A program made the translations under genes and the position numbers. Positions 1-12,412 of a stretch of 64,000 nt of DNA are shown one piece after another. The notes under the pieces are model-generated. The model saw only the letters and a list, made by a program, of their open reading frames with translations, was not told the DNA's origin and ran no database searches. The first letter of the stretch is position 1; each line of letters begins with the position of its first letter. The DNA is from Sipunculus nudus. Taxonomy: Eukaryota > Annelida > Sipuncula > Golfingiida > Sipunculidae. The stretch covers positions 67,286,056-67,350,055 of the forward strand of contig CM049310.1 in assembly GCA_026874595.1 (NCBI GenBank), read 5' to 3'.

Positions 1-448
1 CAGCCACGTACCATATACTACTACTTACATCAATGTTTATATGCTAATTAGTTGATACTGGGTGGATCACCGTAACAAAAGAGACTGGGTGGTGATCTGA
101 GGGAATCGGATATATATTTTGTATAATACTTTAACACTGAGAGAGACAGCAAGGCTTCATTCCGTTGCCTCACTTGGGATGGTTTTCCTGGATTGTCGTG
201 GTGTCTCCTCCTGTCAGGGCCCAGTCATGATGATAGTAGAACTTCACTTAAGTTTAAGAAAACTTTTATACATTTCCCTTAATTATATTTAGCAAGAAAC
301 ATCCAAGTAAGAATAATTACAAATCACATACAGTCGAGGGTGATTCGAAACACATATTTGGCTTAACTGTGTAGAATATACCAGTAGTTCCAGTAGTTGT
401 AAGTGAATGTGTCAGGGCCACGTTTCGTTAATGGCAGTTCGGAGTCTT

Positions 449-452
<4 letters not shown>

Positions 453-502
<50 letters not shown>

Positions 503-507
503 GTATA
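453..507. repeat. (TA)n microsatellite
   Basis: An almost pure TA dinucleotide tract of roughly 50 bases, with single interruptions near 483 and 503. Similar tracts occur at 1084, 2925, 19668 and 51919. Confidence 0.95.
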
Positions 508-693
508 TCGGCTTTTCGCAGTTATAAACAAGTCAATGAGTAAAATTAATGTTTATACACAGTAGTCGGTGATTTCCAAAATTTTGCTCGATTTTCATTC
601 TCTTTCAGGAATGGCACAAGTTAAACGACGAAGGGACCAACCGTATCCTTACTCGCATATTGTGGATTATCTTTATATTCATAGATTACCATT

Positions 694-715
694 CCCCCCC
701 CCCCCCCCCCCCCCC
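694..715. repeat. Poly-C homopolymer
   Basis: A run of 22 C on the plus strand. Exact length is prone to sequencing error. Other long C runs occur at 50945, 51541, 55821 and 56172. Confidence 0.9.
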
Positions 716-1077
716 ACCCTCCACACCCGAAAAAAAAGAAGAACATGTGCGTTGGTCAACGTCAACTGACTCACACGTCTGTTGGTTAAAACAGGTCTGA
801 TGTAAATTATTCTCAGGTTTTATTCTGTAAATACACGGTATCAGTATTGTCATGAGAGACTAGCATCTGTACCGTATATTTCCCGGCGTTCCCAAAAGGG
901 AGCATCTCTGAGTGCCTTCCACTTTAGCTACATTTTGTTCCACTCCGCCTGCGTGTCCTGTCGAGTCCCAGGAGAGTCCTACATCACAGACCACATATCT
1001 TGCCGGTGTTTGCGGACTATCCAGATGTTTAATACATCTTACTTACTGTCAACCTCAGGCTTATTTTTGGATCTGAA

Positions 1078-1083
<6 letters not shown>

Positions 1084-1119
<36 letters not shown>
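1084..1119. repeat. (TA)n microsatellite
   Basis: A pure TA tract of about 36 bases. Confidence 0.95.
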
Positions 1120-1122
<3 letters not shown>

Positions 1123-1513
1123 AGTGCTTTTAAAAGATTTTGAATTTACGTCATGTCATTCTTGTAAATATCAAGGTGAAACTTAGAAAAAAGATTAACA
1201 TCATTTTAAAGGATTACAAAGCCAAGGTGTTCTCATCAGCTCTTCTGAGACTTTTAAGACCAAATGTCACAGTACTTAAAAGAGAGTATATTACGAAAAT
1301 GGGCTTTTTCATCTTTTAATATACTGAAATATAACTCAGTCACCAAAATGCTTGACTGTAAACCTGGTAAAGTTTGAACTTTCTTGCAGCATCTATATGC
1401 CATGAATATTTTATCCAGCCTCTTCATCACAGGTTTTCAAGCCCAAATCTTGTAACGAAGTAATTTCTGATGTTCTTTCCAGTTTAATGGAGGTTTATAA
1501 GGATATAGGACTA

Positions 1514-1550
1514 CAGCTAACAGTTATATGCAATATATAACTGTTAGCTG
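1514..1550. repeat. Perfect 16-bp hairpin
   Basis: Bases 1514-1529 (CAGCTAACAGTTATAT) are the exact reverse complement of 1535-1550, separated by a 5-base loop. No open frame or other repeat explains it. It could be the end of a palindromic MITE, a structured transcript or a chance cruciform. Function is unknown. Confidence 0.85.
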
Positions 1551-2921
1551 TTTCTGAATCAATTGAAATTATTTTAAACTAGAGAGAAAATAGAAATAAA
1601 TGTAATGATGTTTAACGCAGGTTGCTTATGATCTGATGTTTCTTATGTCAGTTTTATCTGACGTCACCTTTCTGATCATTCAGTTTTGTTCATTCTTGTA
1701 GCTTTTCTTGGTTTCCTGAGGATCATACTACTCCCCTATACATACGTATGCCCCCCACCTTCAGGATTCCATATTTTATTAATTTGTTCTTCTGAATTTT
1801 GTTGCTGTCTTTCATACTTAATACGGCCTTCCATCCACAATTTCACCGTGGATGTAACCAGATATAATTTTTATCAAGAGCTGACCCCTTTCCTTTATTC
1901 TCTCACAGTAATCCCTGCACTCTTTTGTTCAAGAGGACCCAAGCATAACAAGTGACTGGATACGCCCCTTGGTCAATGGACTGTATGACCAAAGGATGCA
2001 TTTCCCCTATATACTTTTCCATATGGAAATGCTCACTCCCCTTACTACTGATAACTATTGCGTGTACACATATGTCTACACATATAACCTAAATCACTAC
2101 TATGCCTAGATGAAATTGAATAGATTGGCTCATAAGCCATACGTTGTGGTCAGTTTACCTTCATACACCATATACTTATTTATATTTCCATATTATTTTT
2201 ATGTAGTTTTATATAGTTACACGTATTTCGGCAAGACAAAGGTCATATTCTTTATGGTAAATTTCTCACCCATTTTATGGATAATTCAGGGAATGATATA
2301 AAAAGCTGAATACATAAACATGTGAATGTAGGTGTTTAGGGAGGCATAATTAGTATCTGTGACTATGATTCAAAATTGTGTTTGGTTTTCATATTTCTTA
2401 AACATATTCATTGTGAGATCATAATGATAATGGATTACCCTCATGTAAATTCAGGTGTAAATATGTTTAACAGATCTTTCAATTTAGTATGTTTTTTTAT
2501 AATTTAAATGATTCAGGGATTCATATATATATTGCCATTGCCGCTAAATATTTATGGACACAGCGTTAAGTTAATTTAATAGCTTTTCTAATTGTAGGAT
2601 CTCATAATCCTTACATGTAATGTATTAAATTTAAACTATGCTGCAGAGTGCGGTATAATGAATTAAATAAAACTTATTTTGAATTCACTAATATCAGAGT
2701 TAAGATTCACTTAAAATTCAAATGCCCATTCATCGCAGATATTCCCTTACAAATGCACCTTTTTAAGGTCATAAATGAGACTGAACATATGGCCTTGTTA
2801 TTTTTCGTAAAAATCATTCGACGCTCCGTTTTCATGAAGATGACGAGCAAAGTACATAACAAATCACACTTTGAGGCAGTTGTGCCCCCTCTATAGCAAA
2901 ATCTTGGATCCGCCACTGTAT

Positions 2922-2924
<3 letters not shown>

Positions 2925-2970
<46 letters not shown>
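2925..2970. repeat. (TA)n microsatellite
   Basis: A TA tract of about 46 bases that gives rise to several spurious Tyr/Ile-rich open frames on both strands. Confidence 0.95.
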
Positions 2971-2974
<4 letters not shown>

Positions 2975-3636
2975 AAGGTATACAAAGTATGTTACGGAAC
3001 CTAATATCAACAGATCACGTAGCCGTGACGAACATAAATTTTGTAATGGAGAAAAAAAAATCAGATTCTGTAACATTAGGCAACGTGAAATGTCTAGGGG
3101 AATGAATAGAGAAGTCAGTGTTTTTCTTGTTAACAAATAATTATAATTTATTCTTAAAACAATCCTAACATTACAATACACTAAAGCAATACAGTTACAC
3201 AGTATAACAACAGTGCAACAGTGAATCAATACAAGTATATAAATAAAGTGTACAGTGCCTGGATACCACCACTGTCACAGCGACAAAAAGTCCTTTAAAG
3301 CATATAATTTAGATGAACAGTTCACATAAATCTTCTCAGAGAATAACAGTCCAGTTCAAACACTTTTTTGTAATCCAAAAGTGAAATCCTGGCAGTCATC
3401 CAATAGGCAAACTGAAGACTATATAAAATCCGTTACTATTTCGAAGAAAAGCTATAACTGCCGCAATTATCGGAAAAGGTCCACAAACTGATTAACACTC
3501 TTCTGTGTCCGCTGTAAGACTGTTGTATACAATAAAAGAGACATATGTAACAAGTAACAGTGCAAATAAACAGACTTTCTAATGGGCCATATATTTAAAA
3601 GCAATACGGATGACTTGACAGATCTATGACAATGAT

Positions 3637-3771
3637 AAGGTTGTCACGGCAAACATTTGACAACCCTTTTGTTCATCCTGCAGGGTTGTCAAATAGATAT
3701 TTTGACAACCTGGTTTTTTATTTTAGGTATACCCATTTGAAAACCCTAAAGTTAACGATTTGACAACCTAT
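3637..3771. repeat. Cluster of TTTGACAACC motifs in both orientations
   Basis: Six copies of a core related to ATTTGACAACC lie within about 135 bases: near 3639 (reverse, partial), 3655 (forward), 3683 (reverse), 3700 (forward), 3735 (forward, one change) and 3758 (forward). The copies at 3655-3666 and 3683-3694 are an exact 12-bp inverted pair. No protein coding is seen. The cluster could be a repeat end or a binding-site cluster. Confidence 0.75.
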
Positions 3772-5883
3772 GTTTCCAGTGTAGCCATGACAGGCTCAAT
3801 GGGGTGATTAACTCTATATTCACCTGCCGCCCATGTAAGACCAACACCCATTCACCCCTGGGTGAAGACTTTGGTCAGGTATCTTAATACAGGAGGCAGT
3901 TAGTTCTGGACCGAACCCAAAACCTTGCATTTACAAGTCCTCGAAAAGATGAAAACCGGTTATCAGCGAAGGAAAGGAAAAAGTAAGATGTATTCTGATT
4001 GTTGATTGGTTGACAGCTGATCAAGAGTGATATGTGTAACAGAATGACCGCCTATGATAATGCTAATATACAGAGTGACTAATTAGACCTTGGCAACTCA
4101 TGTACAATGTTACATGTACTGCGTCGAGTGACTATCAAATGTAATTATAATGTAAAACGCTATCGGGTTAAATAATAAAATAAAATAATGTTAAAGTTAG
4201 CATAAAATACAGTCTAAATATAATCATATCATTCTTCATCTTTGTTAGATTTATTAGGCTGGTTTAAATAGCTTATTATGGTGTATGAACAAGATCCTAC
4301 AAATTATAACTTTTTAAAGATGTAAGCACATAAGCCTCAAAATAATAATTAAACATATTTTTATTTTAAATAAACATCTAAGGAAACCACTAAATGTATT
4401 TGTGCACTCGAATCTGAATAACTATGCTGACCCTGTAAAAAAGTCATGGATGTGATCGTCTGTGAATTTTCTGTCATTCGCTGGTCGGGGCAGCAATTAA
4501 TGAAAGGTTTCCTCTGATATTCAGTTTGCTTACATGTTGCGGGTCAAGCGGACAAGAATTTCATTCACTTTATTCATAGGGTATATGCCTACTAAAGAGC
4601 ATATAATAAATAAAAATATGAAAGAGATACATTCCACAGTTATCTAAATGTGTAAGGTCATAATTTATAAGTAATAAAATAAAACATTTGATGTTAAAAC
4701 AAATAAGTAATTTCTCATTAAAAATGAAATTTTATCTTCAGATTAAAAGCAACGCCAACATCCAATTTACCTGTGAAAATGTAGAGATATCAAATCTTGT
4801 AGTGCGAGTCTATGAAATTAAAATAAATTATAATAAAAACAGAAAAAATTACAAATAACAAAAAATGTATAACTCTGAGGCTCAAATGGATAACCTACAA
4901 TTTGATACTAAGTGCAGGTGCAGAATTTATAGTTTTAGGGCCAAGTTCAGTGCTCTTTAGATTTTAATGGGTTGTATATTTTTGTGTAGTTAAAATCAAT
5001 CATCTAAACTTTTAATGAAAAGTCTTAAGCGGTGAATAACAGACAAGAAATAGGCGTTCCAATAAAAAAAAATTATATTAACTTAACGTACCTAGTTCTC
5101 TCTGAGATAATGTAAATATATATTTGTTTTGCCTAGAAACCTAAAGTCCCTAGTTAACCCATGTGGGAACTGAAAGAGGTATTTGTAAAGTTGGTAAAAA
5201 GCTATATTGAGAAAATCTATCACATGCCCAGTCACATGTACATTCTCAGTGAGATCATACAAATCACCAGTTTAAGCAGATTTGTCAAAATACATCCTGG
5301 TATCAGATTATGTAACACACAACGGTCACAGCCTTTTGTGAACCCCGACACTAATAAAATTCTCCATCCCTGATAACTCATCACTAGCCCATATTGTCCG
5401 AGATACAAACAAAGACCTTCAATGGTCACCATAGCCACACTAATTGATAACAAGTCTGATATCTACCAAGCACCTGGCCTTATGTAATGTCTCTGTTGCA
5501 TAAGCAGTCAGGTGTCAAAACGCTTATCAGGTGCAGTATAGCTTTGTGAACCTTTCGAGTGTCTGGAAAGACTGATAAAGTTCAGTAATCCCAGATCCGA
5601 ATCTAGCTGAGAATTATGTAATTTTGCTGAATGTCAAGTGTGTTGTAGGTAGCATTTACGAAACAGGAAATTGTAAAATTTGTAGATGCCATTAACCACC
5701 TTGTACACAGATTAATAATTCAACATATGAACAAATAAAATTAACAGCTCATTTTTATTTCTAGCAGTACACATTTTAAATTACTGGATTGAAACATTAA
5801 ATGTAAGCAATTAAATCTATTAAAACAGACATGTTAATTTAGGAATCATACATAATATATTATTGTTAGCTTGTTATAAGCTG

Positions 5884-5886
<3 letters not shown>

Positions 5887-5929
<43 letters not shown>
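5887..5929. repeat. (CT)n microsatellite
   Basis: A pure CT dinucleotide tract of about 43 bases. Confidence 0.95.
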
Positions 5930-5933
<4 letters not shown>

Positions 5934-7403
5934 TAAAGAATTGAATTAATAGTGTGATATTGTATTCAGAATTCGACCAACTGTTCCGTTGGTCTCTCTG
6001 CAAAATTGATACAGCTACCTATTAATACAACTTACGGTTAAAGGGCATTTACTCTCTGCCTGTTAATAGAACATTACTTGCATAATCCAATATAATAATT
6101 TATTATGAAAACATTTATTATACTTTGAGTTTAATTGTTATTCATGCAAGCTTGCATCCTTTTAGGTATATATGAACCCTGGAAATGTATTATCATGACC
6201 TGACTGTATTCTTCATTCAACCTGTTATCTTTTTACATTGACCACATCAGCTTAGCATGTCAAGTTATTCAGACCTGTAAGCTCTAAGGGGTAATCATAA
6301 AAAAAAAATCACAATTACTTTAAAATCAGAGTTGTACATTATTGACATATATTTTGATACAATTTGTGTAGAGTAGATACTGCTGCTTTGTTTTTATTTG
6401 TTGCAGGAGAAAGCCATGTTTTGCCTCCTGCACACACCTATTTAGCACAGCTACAACACGGCGGATTCAGTTGATATTGCCCAGCAGCAGTGCTCCTAAC
6501 ATATATATGTAAATAATTATAACAATACAATTGTACAAAATAAAAATCTACCGATGGACTTGATATCTGCTGCAGAGTTATGAGGAAAAGACATTTCGAA
6601 TGCTACATGCTCATTGAGGTTTAAGTAAGACTGTCTTATATTACGCACTATACCGACACAGTGCAGCCAATTTGGACATTATACAAAATATTTTACACAC
6701 ATTCACGTTTTACTGGTGCACGAATTGCCATTTTGTGTTGTTATAACTCAATGACTGTCTGATGTGTTTATTTGAATAAACCTGCCATCACAGTAAATAT
6801 GGGAGGGGTATATATTAAATATTACAGCTATATTCAATAGATACTGTCAGCTCTTTTCCAGCACAGTTACAAGCTCTAGTTTTCTGGAAAATCTGTCCCC
6901 AGGTTTGTTTCATTTGGAAGCTGTAATGTGCGTCTGTTCAAAATTTGTTTTAGCCTACTACCCCTCATCTATAATTTGACTGACCCATTAATAGGCCACC
7001 CCTATTGTAATGCATGCTGGCCTTCATCCGGGAATCTACAGGCCACCCCACTCTTCCTCTTGAGCCTGAATGATCCAGACGCCTAGTGGCCCACATCTGG
7101 TCGTTACTTGGTTAACTCATTTTAACATGTTAAGGGGGCTAAACGATAATCGACATAAAGCAAAGTTCAATAGCCTGCCGCGACCGTTCTAGCTCCCTGT
7201 TTATCACGTATAACTATAAGACTGCCACTATATGTTTCGGGCAGACCTTTTTGCCATTTGGTGATTATAAACTTAAATTCCTGTCTTTTATATTATCTGT
7301 GGGGAAAATCCTACAACATATCTAGGCAGCTGACACTCAGTAAAATTAGTTAAAGCATATCAGTTAAAGCATATCGGTTGCGCAGGGGCTGGACTGAGGA
7401 AAG

Positions 7404-7460
7404 TCTAGGCAGACTCTCAAGTCTCTGACACTCCACAGCCGACATTGTCGGCTGCCTAGA
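7404..7460. repeat. Small inverted repeat with central palindrome
   Basis: TCTAGGCAG at 7404-7412 is inverted at 7452-7460, and the palindrome CCGACATTGTCGG lies just inside the right arm at 7439-7451. Another direct copy of TCTAGGCAG lies near 7319. A nearby 14-base direct duplication (AGTTAAAGCATATC) is at about 7350-7376. Probably the remnant of a small nonautonomous element. Confidence 0.5.
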
Positions 7461-7876
7461 CACGTCCTATTACCAGTGTGCGAGTCAGCTTCATGAAAGG
7501 TCGATGTCTAATATTTTTTAGAGGATCCTTTTAATTTAAGATCTAGAGGCTAGAGGAGCTCTTACTGAAATACATGCCATCAGTTTAATATTACATCAGT
7601 CAAAAAAAAACAAAGCTTTTGCGATTGAGATCCTGAAGGGCGCAAAGTAATCAATCATGATAACGTCATAACGTCTGGAGACCGGAAGTAGAACATGTCT
7701 CCAGCTCGCGCAAGTTCACACACTTTGTGAACGAGACTTACGCTCCCTATGAGGCCATCGTCCAGAAACCGGAAACATCCCCTCTCCCCCTAGTGGTTTT
7801 ATGAGGAGATTTTTTTTTGTATACTTAAAGCAGAGAGCTTGAATGACGAGAGGGTTTACTAAGGGTAAAGGGGGAA

Positions 7877-7891
7877 GGGGGGGGGGGGGGG
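7877..7891. repeat. Poly-G homopolymer
   Basis: A run of 15 G on the plus strand within a purine-rich stretch. Confidence 0.85.
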
Positions 7892-8053
7892 TAGGTCGTG
7901 TTGTGAGTCAGCTTTTCACAGAACAGCGATTCCATACGTTTGAGCTTGCTTCCACATAAATAGAACGGTTATAACTTTTAGATATAACTTTTTTTCTGTT
8001 AATGCTTAATATGGCTTGATCTCGGTCTCGCTGAAGCTACACTCACTGAACAT

Positions 8054-9690
8054 ATGATTTTATCAATAGCCCAATTCATCAACTTTTTTTATTGGAACGC
8101 TGAGAAACAGAAGGACTACAAAATGTTGGGGCAGATTGCTGACCTTGACCTGAAGGCAAGAGGTGCACACTTTCTTCCTACTCGCAAAAAGGAAGATGAT
8201 CGTAATAAGAATAAAGTAGAATATATTCCGGTCAAAGCAGAACGAGAAGCTCACAAAGCAGCATTTGATCATCTGTGTCAATATGTTGATGAGAGTATCA
8301 TAAATGGGGCAAATGTTAAGGGACTAACAATGCTCAAGGAAAGATACTTATTGTTCATACAGAAACAAAAACCAGACTTTTACAATCCTCGCTATAAAAC
8401 CAACAAATTGAAATACAAACTTAAAAAGGGGTATGGTGAGAAACTGCAGTTTTGGCAACCAAACTACGTTGGTGAGTTGGTTTATTCGTCTGATGTTCCA
8501 CCAGGGCAAGCTGAAGAAGCTGCATTTGAGTTCGCTGCTTCTGAAACAAAAAGAATCGAAGAAGCTGCTATGGTCTTGTGCAGGGCATTTCTGATTTCCC
8601 AGAGAGAAACGCCTGTTATGCCTTGGCCACATCCAAAAGATTATTTACTGGGTGATACTATTCATCTACCACCTCTGTTACAAGATTTTATAGCTTTGTT
8701 GATTACTGGTGGGAAAGTAGTACTGTCTATCTCTTAAGATTTGTGCAAGGCTGTAACTAGATTAACGTGGATAATGCCAAGGCACTTGCTTCTCGGCATG
8801 ATGATGCGCCATCTTGCAGGCAGTGCAGATATTGGACCATTGTTAATCGTTTTGGTCATTGTGTATCTTATTCCCGCTTGCTTGAACTTGAGACAGCAAT
8901 GTGTAACAGCATAACTGACAGAGAAGGGATTCTGCCCTCATCAATCTAGGTTGAAGGCAGCAAAGGGACACATATATGTTGGTACAATTTTTAACCTTGC
9001 AGAGGAAACACCAACCGGAGCGGTACCACTCACTCTGCACATGGGACAGTAATTCAAGAAGTATGTAGCAATGAAAAAGTCATACAGCAAAATACAGAAA
9101 ACAGGAGTGTTCCACGCAACAAGAGGCGATCAATCAGTTATAGACCTCAGCAAATAGAGCACTATTTTGATAAACAAAAGGCAGACCCTGTATTCTCTTG
9201 CAAGTGATCAAATTCTCTCAAGACCATGATGACAGGGTAGCAGATTTGTCAGACAGCCTATGGTTGATCAGCAGAACCACAAATCAAAATCCCCCCCCCC
9301 AAACAGTTCCAACCTGGGCAGGCAGGGTATCTCTGACAGGAAGTAAGGATGAAGAGCTCATTGTCTAATATGGACTATATGCCTCCAGTTAATGCTCCAA
9401 TAACCGAAATGTCCACAGTATAACATGTAATCAAATTGTCACAAGAAGCTTCTGGAGAGGTCAACATGAAATATACCATCGTCACATTTGACTTGGCTGT
9501 TGTTATGAAAGCATATGCTATTATTTGGCAGGATCCCCGCACCTTTGGAGACGTCATTATCCGATTGGGCGCCTTCCATACAACATATGCATACCTAAAC
9601 ATCATAGGAAAGCATATGCTGTCTAGCCGTTTTGAGGAGATTTTGATTGAATCAGGGATCTGTGTTGGAAGCACTAGAGCGTGTCCTAAT
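8054..9690 (+). pseudogene. Decayed copy A of a multicopy uncharacterised gene family
   Basis: The longest frame (8054-8737, 227 codons) is a soluble, charged protein segment with no signal peptide or membrane span. The same protein continues through frameshifts and stops. One piece follows at 8767-8949 (a Phe-Gly-His-Cys segment and ELETAMCNSIT). Another lies at about 8985-9180 (NLAEETPTGA). The last is at 9436-9690 (SQEASGEVNMKYTIVTFDLA, then a segment ending GKHMLSSRFEE). The 9436 segment aligns by eye with the TADQP segment of copy B near 35016: both have a D-L-A or D-Q-P-L start, an I-W or V-Q-W step and a G-x-H motif. A and B are therefore relatives, not two halves of one gene. The copy breaks off near 9690, upstream of Gypsy A. 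I cannot name the family; similar sequences recur in bivalve and cnidarian genomes as far as I recall. Confidence 0.65.
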
Positions 9691-10244
9691 GCACAAAAAA
9701 TGTTAGGATCGGAGTTTGTACCAGTTTATACTTGTATGCTATTACTGTAGTATTAGCCCCTTTTGTAGTTTACAGCTTGTACACAGGCTTAATCTTGTAT
9801 TTTTTAATATGCAGGTAAGGTCAAGGTCGTTTGCTGACAATTTTTTTAAGCCGTCAGTAGTAGATGCTGGGTAAGCAGGGAGCATGGGGTAACCCCATAT
9901 TGTTGTTATTGTATTGTGCTTCCATCAAGTTCTCTTATAGTCTGTAATAGACTGGACAGGTACGTTTAGAATACTAGGTCCCGATATTTTTGCATCATTT
10001 TTCATATTCCTTTTAATAGTGTATAGATCTGGACCCTGTGGATGCACTTTGCTGGCTTACTTGCTTGTTCATGTTGGTGAGCCCCTTTTTTGTAGGTTGT
10101 GAGTCTGGCATTGCTTTTTGCTAACATTTGCGCATAACTATTTTGCTTGCATTGTTTGTTTTACTAACCATTGAATATTCCTTGCGTGCATTGGGCTACC
10201 TGTCAAACAGGCGACCTTCCCTGTCCCTTGTTACAACTGGCATC
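9691..10244. other. Noncoding leader between copy A and Gypsy A gag
   Basis: No coding is supported. This is where a 5' LTR and primer-binding site of Gypsy A would be expected. I do not find a copy of the 3' LTR start (TGTAGTAGGAACAG, 18501) here beyond a chance TGTAGTA at about 9747. The 5' LTR is therefore missing, replaced or too diverged to see. Confidence 0.5.
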
Positions 10245-10856
10245 ATGGCTCAATTTCAAAATTCTATTGATGTCAGTTCTGCTTCGGTGTCCCAACTGGT
10301 CACCTATTTCACGGATATGCTGTCCCCAGCCACTATCCTCCACATTGTTCGGTTGCGTGAGTCAACCCCTAATTTTGGCCAACCTGATTTGGCTCATGCT
10401 ACTGGTCTAGCTTTACCCTTTTGGGAGCGTCTTTCCTGGGAAGGCAAGATTCGTCTTTTATGTAAGACTGGTGGGCCCCCGAATCCTGGTCCCACCGATT
10501 CCTCTACAGATCGAATCCTTCATGCACTTCCTACCGAAGCTGTCCCGCCACCAAATATGTTGAGGGAGGGGAGTGTAGAAGGTGACTGTTTACCCCAATC
10601 TAGAGGTGTGGGAATGCGAAGTGGTCCCAGTGTAGACCAAACCCAGCCTCAATTCAGTCGTCATGCTGGAGCCCCCAGTAATGAAGGCAGTAGTCCAGCG
10701 TCAACGGCTGGATATTCCCAGCAAGGTATGAGCAACCTTGACGTGTTAACGATGTTTGGGAATCCAGGTCCTCTGTCCACCCAGGGCGATGTTAGGGGGA
10801 AGTATACTATCAGGGAACAAAAGAGGGTTTTGACCCAGCTACAGGTCCCGCTTTAA
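10245..10856 (+). pseudogene. gag: Gag N-terminal region of Gypsy A
   Basis: An ATG at 10245 (MAQFQNSIDV) is preferred over the earlier in-frame ATG at 10128, which only adds a short hydrophobic, leader-like stretch. The frame reads into a Trp-Glu-Arg segment and then a Pro/Ser/Gly-rich low-complexity region of about 120 residues. It ends at a stop at 10854, and the same protein appears to continue in another frame from about 10859. No catalytic motif is visible. Its place before the capsid-like region makes it the N-terminal (matrix-like) part of Gag. I do not recognise a named domain. Confidence 0.55.
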
Positions 10857-10858
10857 GC

Positions 10859-11881
10859 GTGCGTCGGACTTCTGCCCCCTTACCAGTGAATTCACGCCCA
10901 AGCACTCAACCGGCCTCAGGTAATGTGGGTCCCTATAATCACACACAGCGGGAGGCGTACGATCAGGGCGTCCTCTGGGCACAGCCTACTAGATCCAGCC
11001 GAGTTAGCAACAAGAAACGGTCTTCAAGGCCTACGAAGAGTGTAGACAGACAGTCACGGCGTCGCCGGCATAGGTCCAGTTCCTCTGAGTCAAGCGACTC
11101 AACCTCGGAAGAAGGTGGCGGCACACGGCCCCGTAAGAAGCATCACCAGCGTCGGGTTAGGTCCATCAGCTCTAGTGATGGTTCGAGGCATAGGAGAAGG
11201 GATAACTGAGCCAGTTCTTACTCCGAAGATTCAGACTACTCTTGTTCACCGCACCGCCACAGCGCCAGAAGGAGAAGAAGGAGCCCAGACTTCATGAAGT
11301 TAGGCACCTTCACAGGCGATAGGATTTGGAATGGTTTCTTCTTCCAGTTCCAGAGGTTGGCAGACAGGCGCAGATGGTCCAGACACAAGAAAGCAGAAAA
11401 ACTTGTCGATTCCCTTGGTGGGAGGGTACTTGATTATGTCAGAGAGCTTGAATTGGAAGGTGACTTCAAACGCTTAACTAAGAAGTTAGAGCAACGTTTC
11501 GGCATGAGAGATGCACCTATCACAGTGCGAAGGGAGCTTCAGTTTGCAAGACAGGAGGACCGGGAGACCCTGGAGGAGTTTAGCGAAAGGGGTTCACGTC
11601 CAGGTTATAAACGGTTCCCGGACGCCACAGAAGATACCATTCAACAGCTCGCTATTGAATACTTCCTGAGGGGATGCGGCGACAAGAAAGCAGCAGTTAG
11701 CGCTATGGGAAGGAACCCAAAATACCTCCACAAAGCTCTGCAATACGTGAAGGATGCCATCAACAACCACCGAGCCATTTATGGAAAGACACACATAGCC
11801 CGTAAAACGGTAACATTCGCCGAGAGTGCAACTTCAGATATGATGGTCAAGTTGACACAAAGCAGGCCCAGTCGACAATAA
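10859..11881 (+). pseudogene. gag: Gag: Arg/Ser-rich segment and capsid-like region of Gypsy A
   Basis: Two open stretches in the same frame are separated by one TGA at 11207. The first (10859-11209) is strongly basic and serine-rich, with runs such as SRRRRHRSSSSESSDS and RRVRSISSSDGSRHRRR, an SR-protein-like composition. After the stop come another Ser/Arg stretch and KLGTFTGDRIW at 11294. A helical region follows with WSRHKKAEKLVDSL and LEQRFG spacing, typical of the Gypsy Gag capsid (retrotransposon gag) domain that packages element RNA. The frame is lost near 11840 and the protein continues one base over into the zinc knuckle. The SR-like insert before the capsid is unusual for Gypsy Gag. 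Confidence 0.7.
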
Positions 11882-12165
11882 CTGAACAGGTCAACCCGCG
11901 AAATGGCACACAACCCGAAACCAGCGACCAGCCCTGGGCGCAAATGAACAAACGCATTGACAGTCTGGTAGGATTGATCAAGAAGGCCTTGATGGTGTCC
12001 AGACCCAGGTCCGTAAGCCCAAGTAGGCCCCAGCTAAAGCCTGCTAATAGCGTTTGCTACAAATGCAATCAGCGGGGACATTTTCAGAAACAATGTCCAA
12101 ATAGTGAGAGCAATCCTGCCCATAAGGAACCAGAACAGGGTTTAAAAGGCCAAGGGTTGCGTTAA
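11882..12165 (+). pseudogene. gag: Gag nucleocapsid zinc knuckle of Gypsy A
   Basis: CYKCNQRGHFQKQC at 12055-12096 is an exact C-x2-C-x4-H-x4-C knuckle, the RNA-binding nucleocapsid motif of retroelement Gag. It is preceded by a Pro/Ser/Arg-rich linker and followed by a hydrophilic tail. It lies one frame over from the capsid region, consistent with a frameshift near 11840. Confidence 0.85.
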
Positions 12166-12412
12166 ACGGCCTAGGCGCAACCCAGTTATCAGAAGGCCAT
12201 TTACAGGAAACAGAAGCTGAAGAGGCCAATCGTCAGCACTCATCGACCTCGCTAGGTGGGGAGGAGCAAGGTCAGTCTCCCCTTCAACGGGAGGACTCCT
12301 TTGTCAGTCCAGGTACTCAGGAACGTTTCTGTGAAGCGGAAGTTAAAGTATGCCAAACTCAAGGACTAACGCTAGTAGCCCCAGTTAAGATAAACGGGGT
12401 TGACACCAGGCT

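Larger units (their letters stand above)
1..8053. other. Noncoding AT-rich DNA with microsatellites
   Basis: I see no supportable gene in this stretch. The open frames present are short, AT-rich and mostly run through dinucleotide repeats. It holds TA tracts, a CT tract, a poly-C and a poly-G run, a perfect hairpin near 1514, a cluster of a TTTGACAACC motif near 3640-3770 and an inverted repeat near 7404. These are listed separately. Confidence 0.6.

Noticed and set aside
2871-3229. Overlapping open frames on both strands of 60-101 codons
   Set aside because: They consist mainly of translated TA repeats (Tyr/Ile runs) and show no protein-like composition.
5161-5373. 70-codon frame beginning MWELKEVF
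   Set aside because: Short, AT-rich surroundings, no recognised motif and an overlapping open frame on the other strand; not supportable as a gene.
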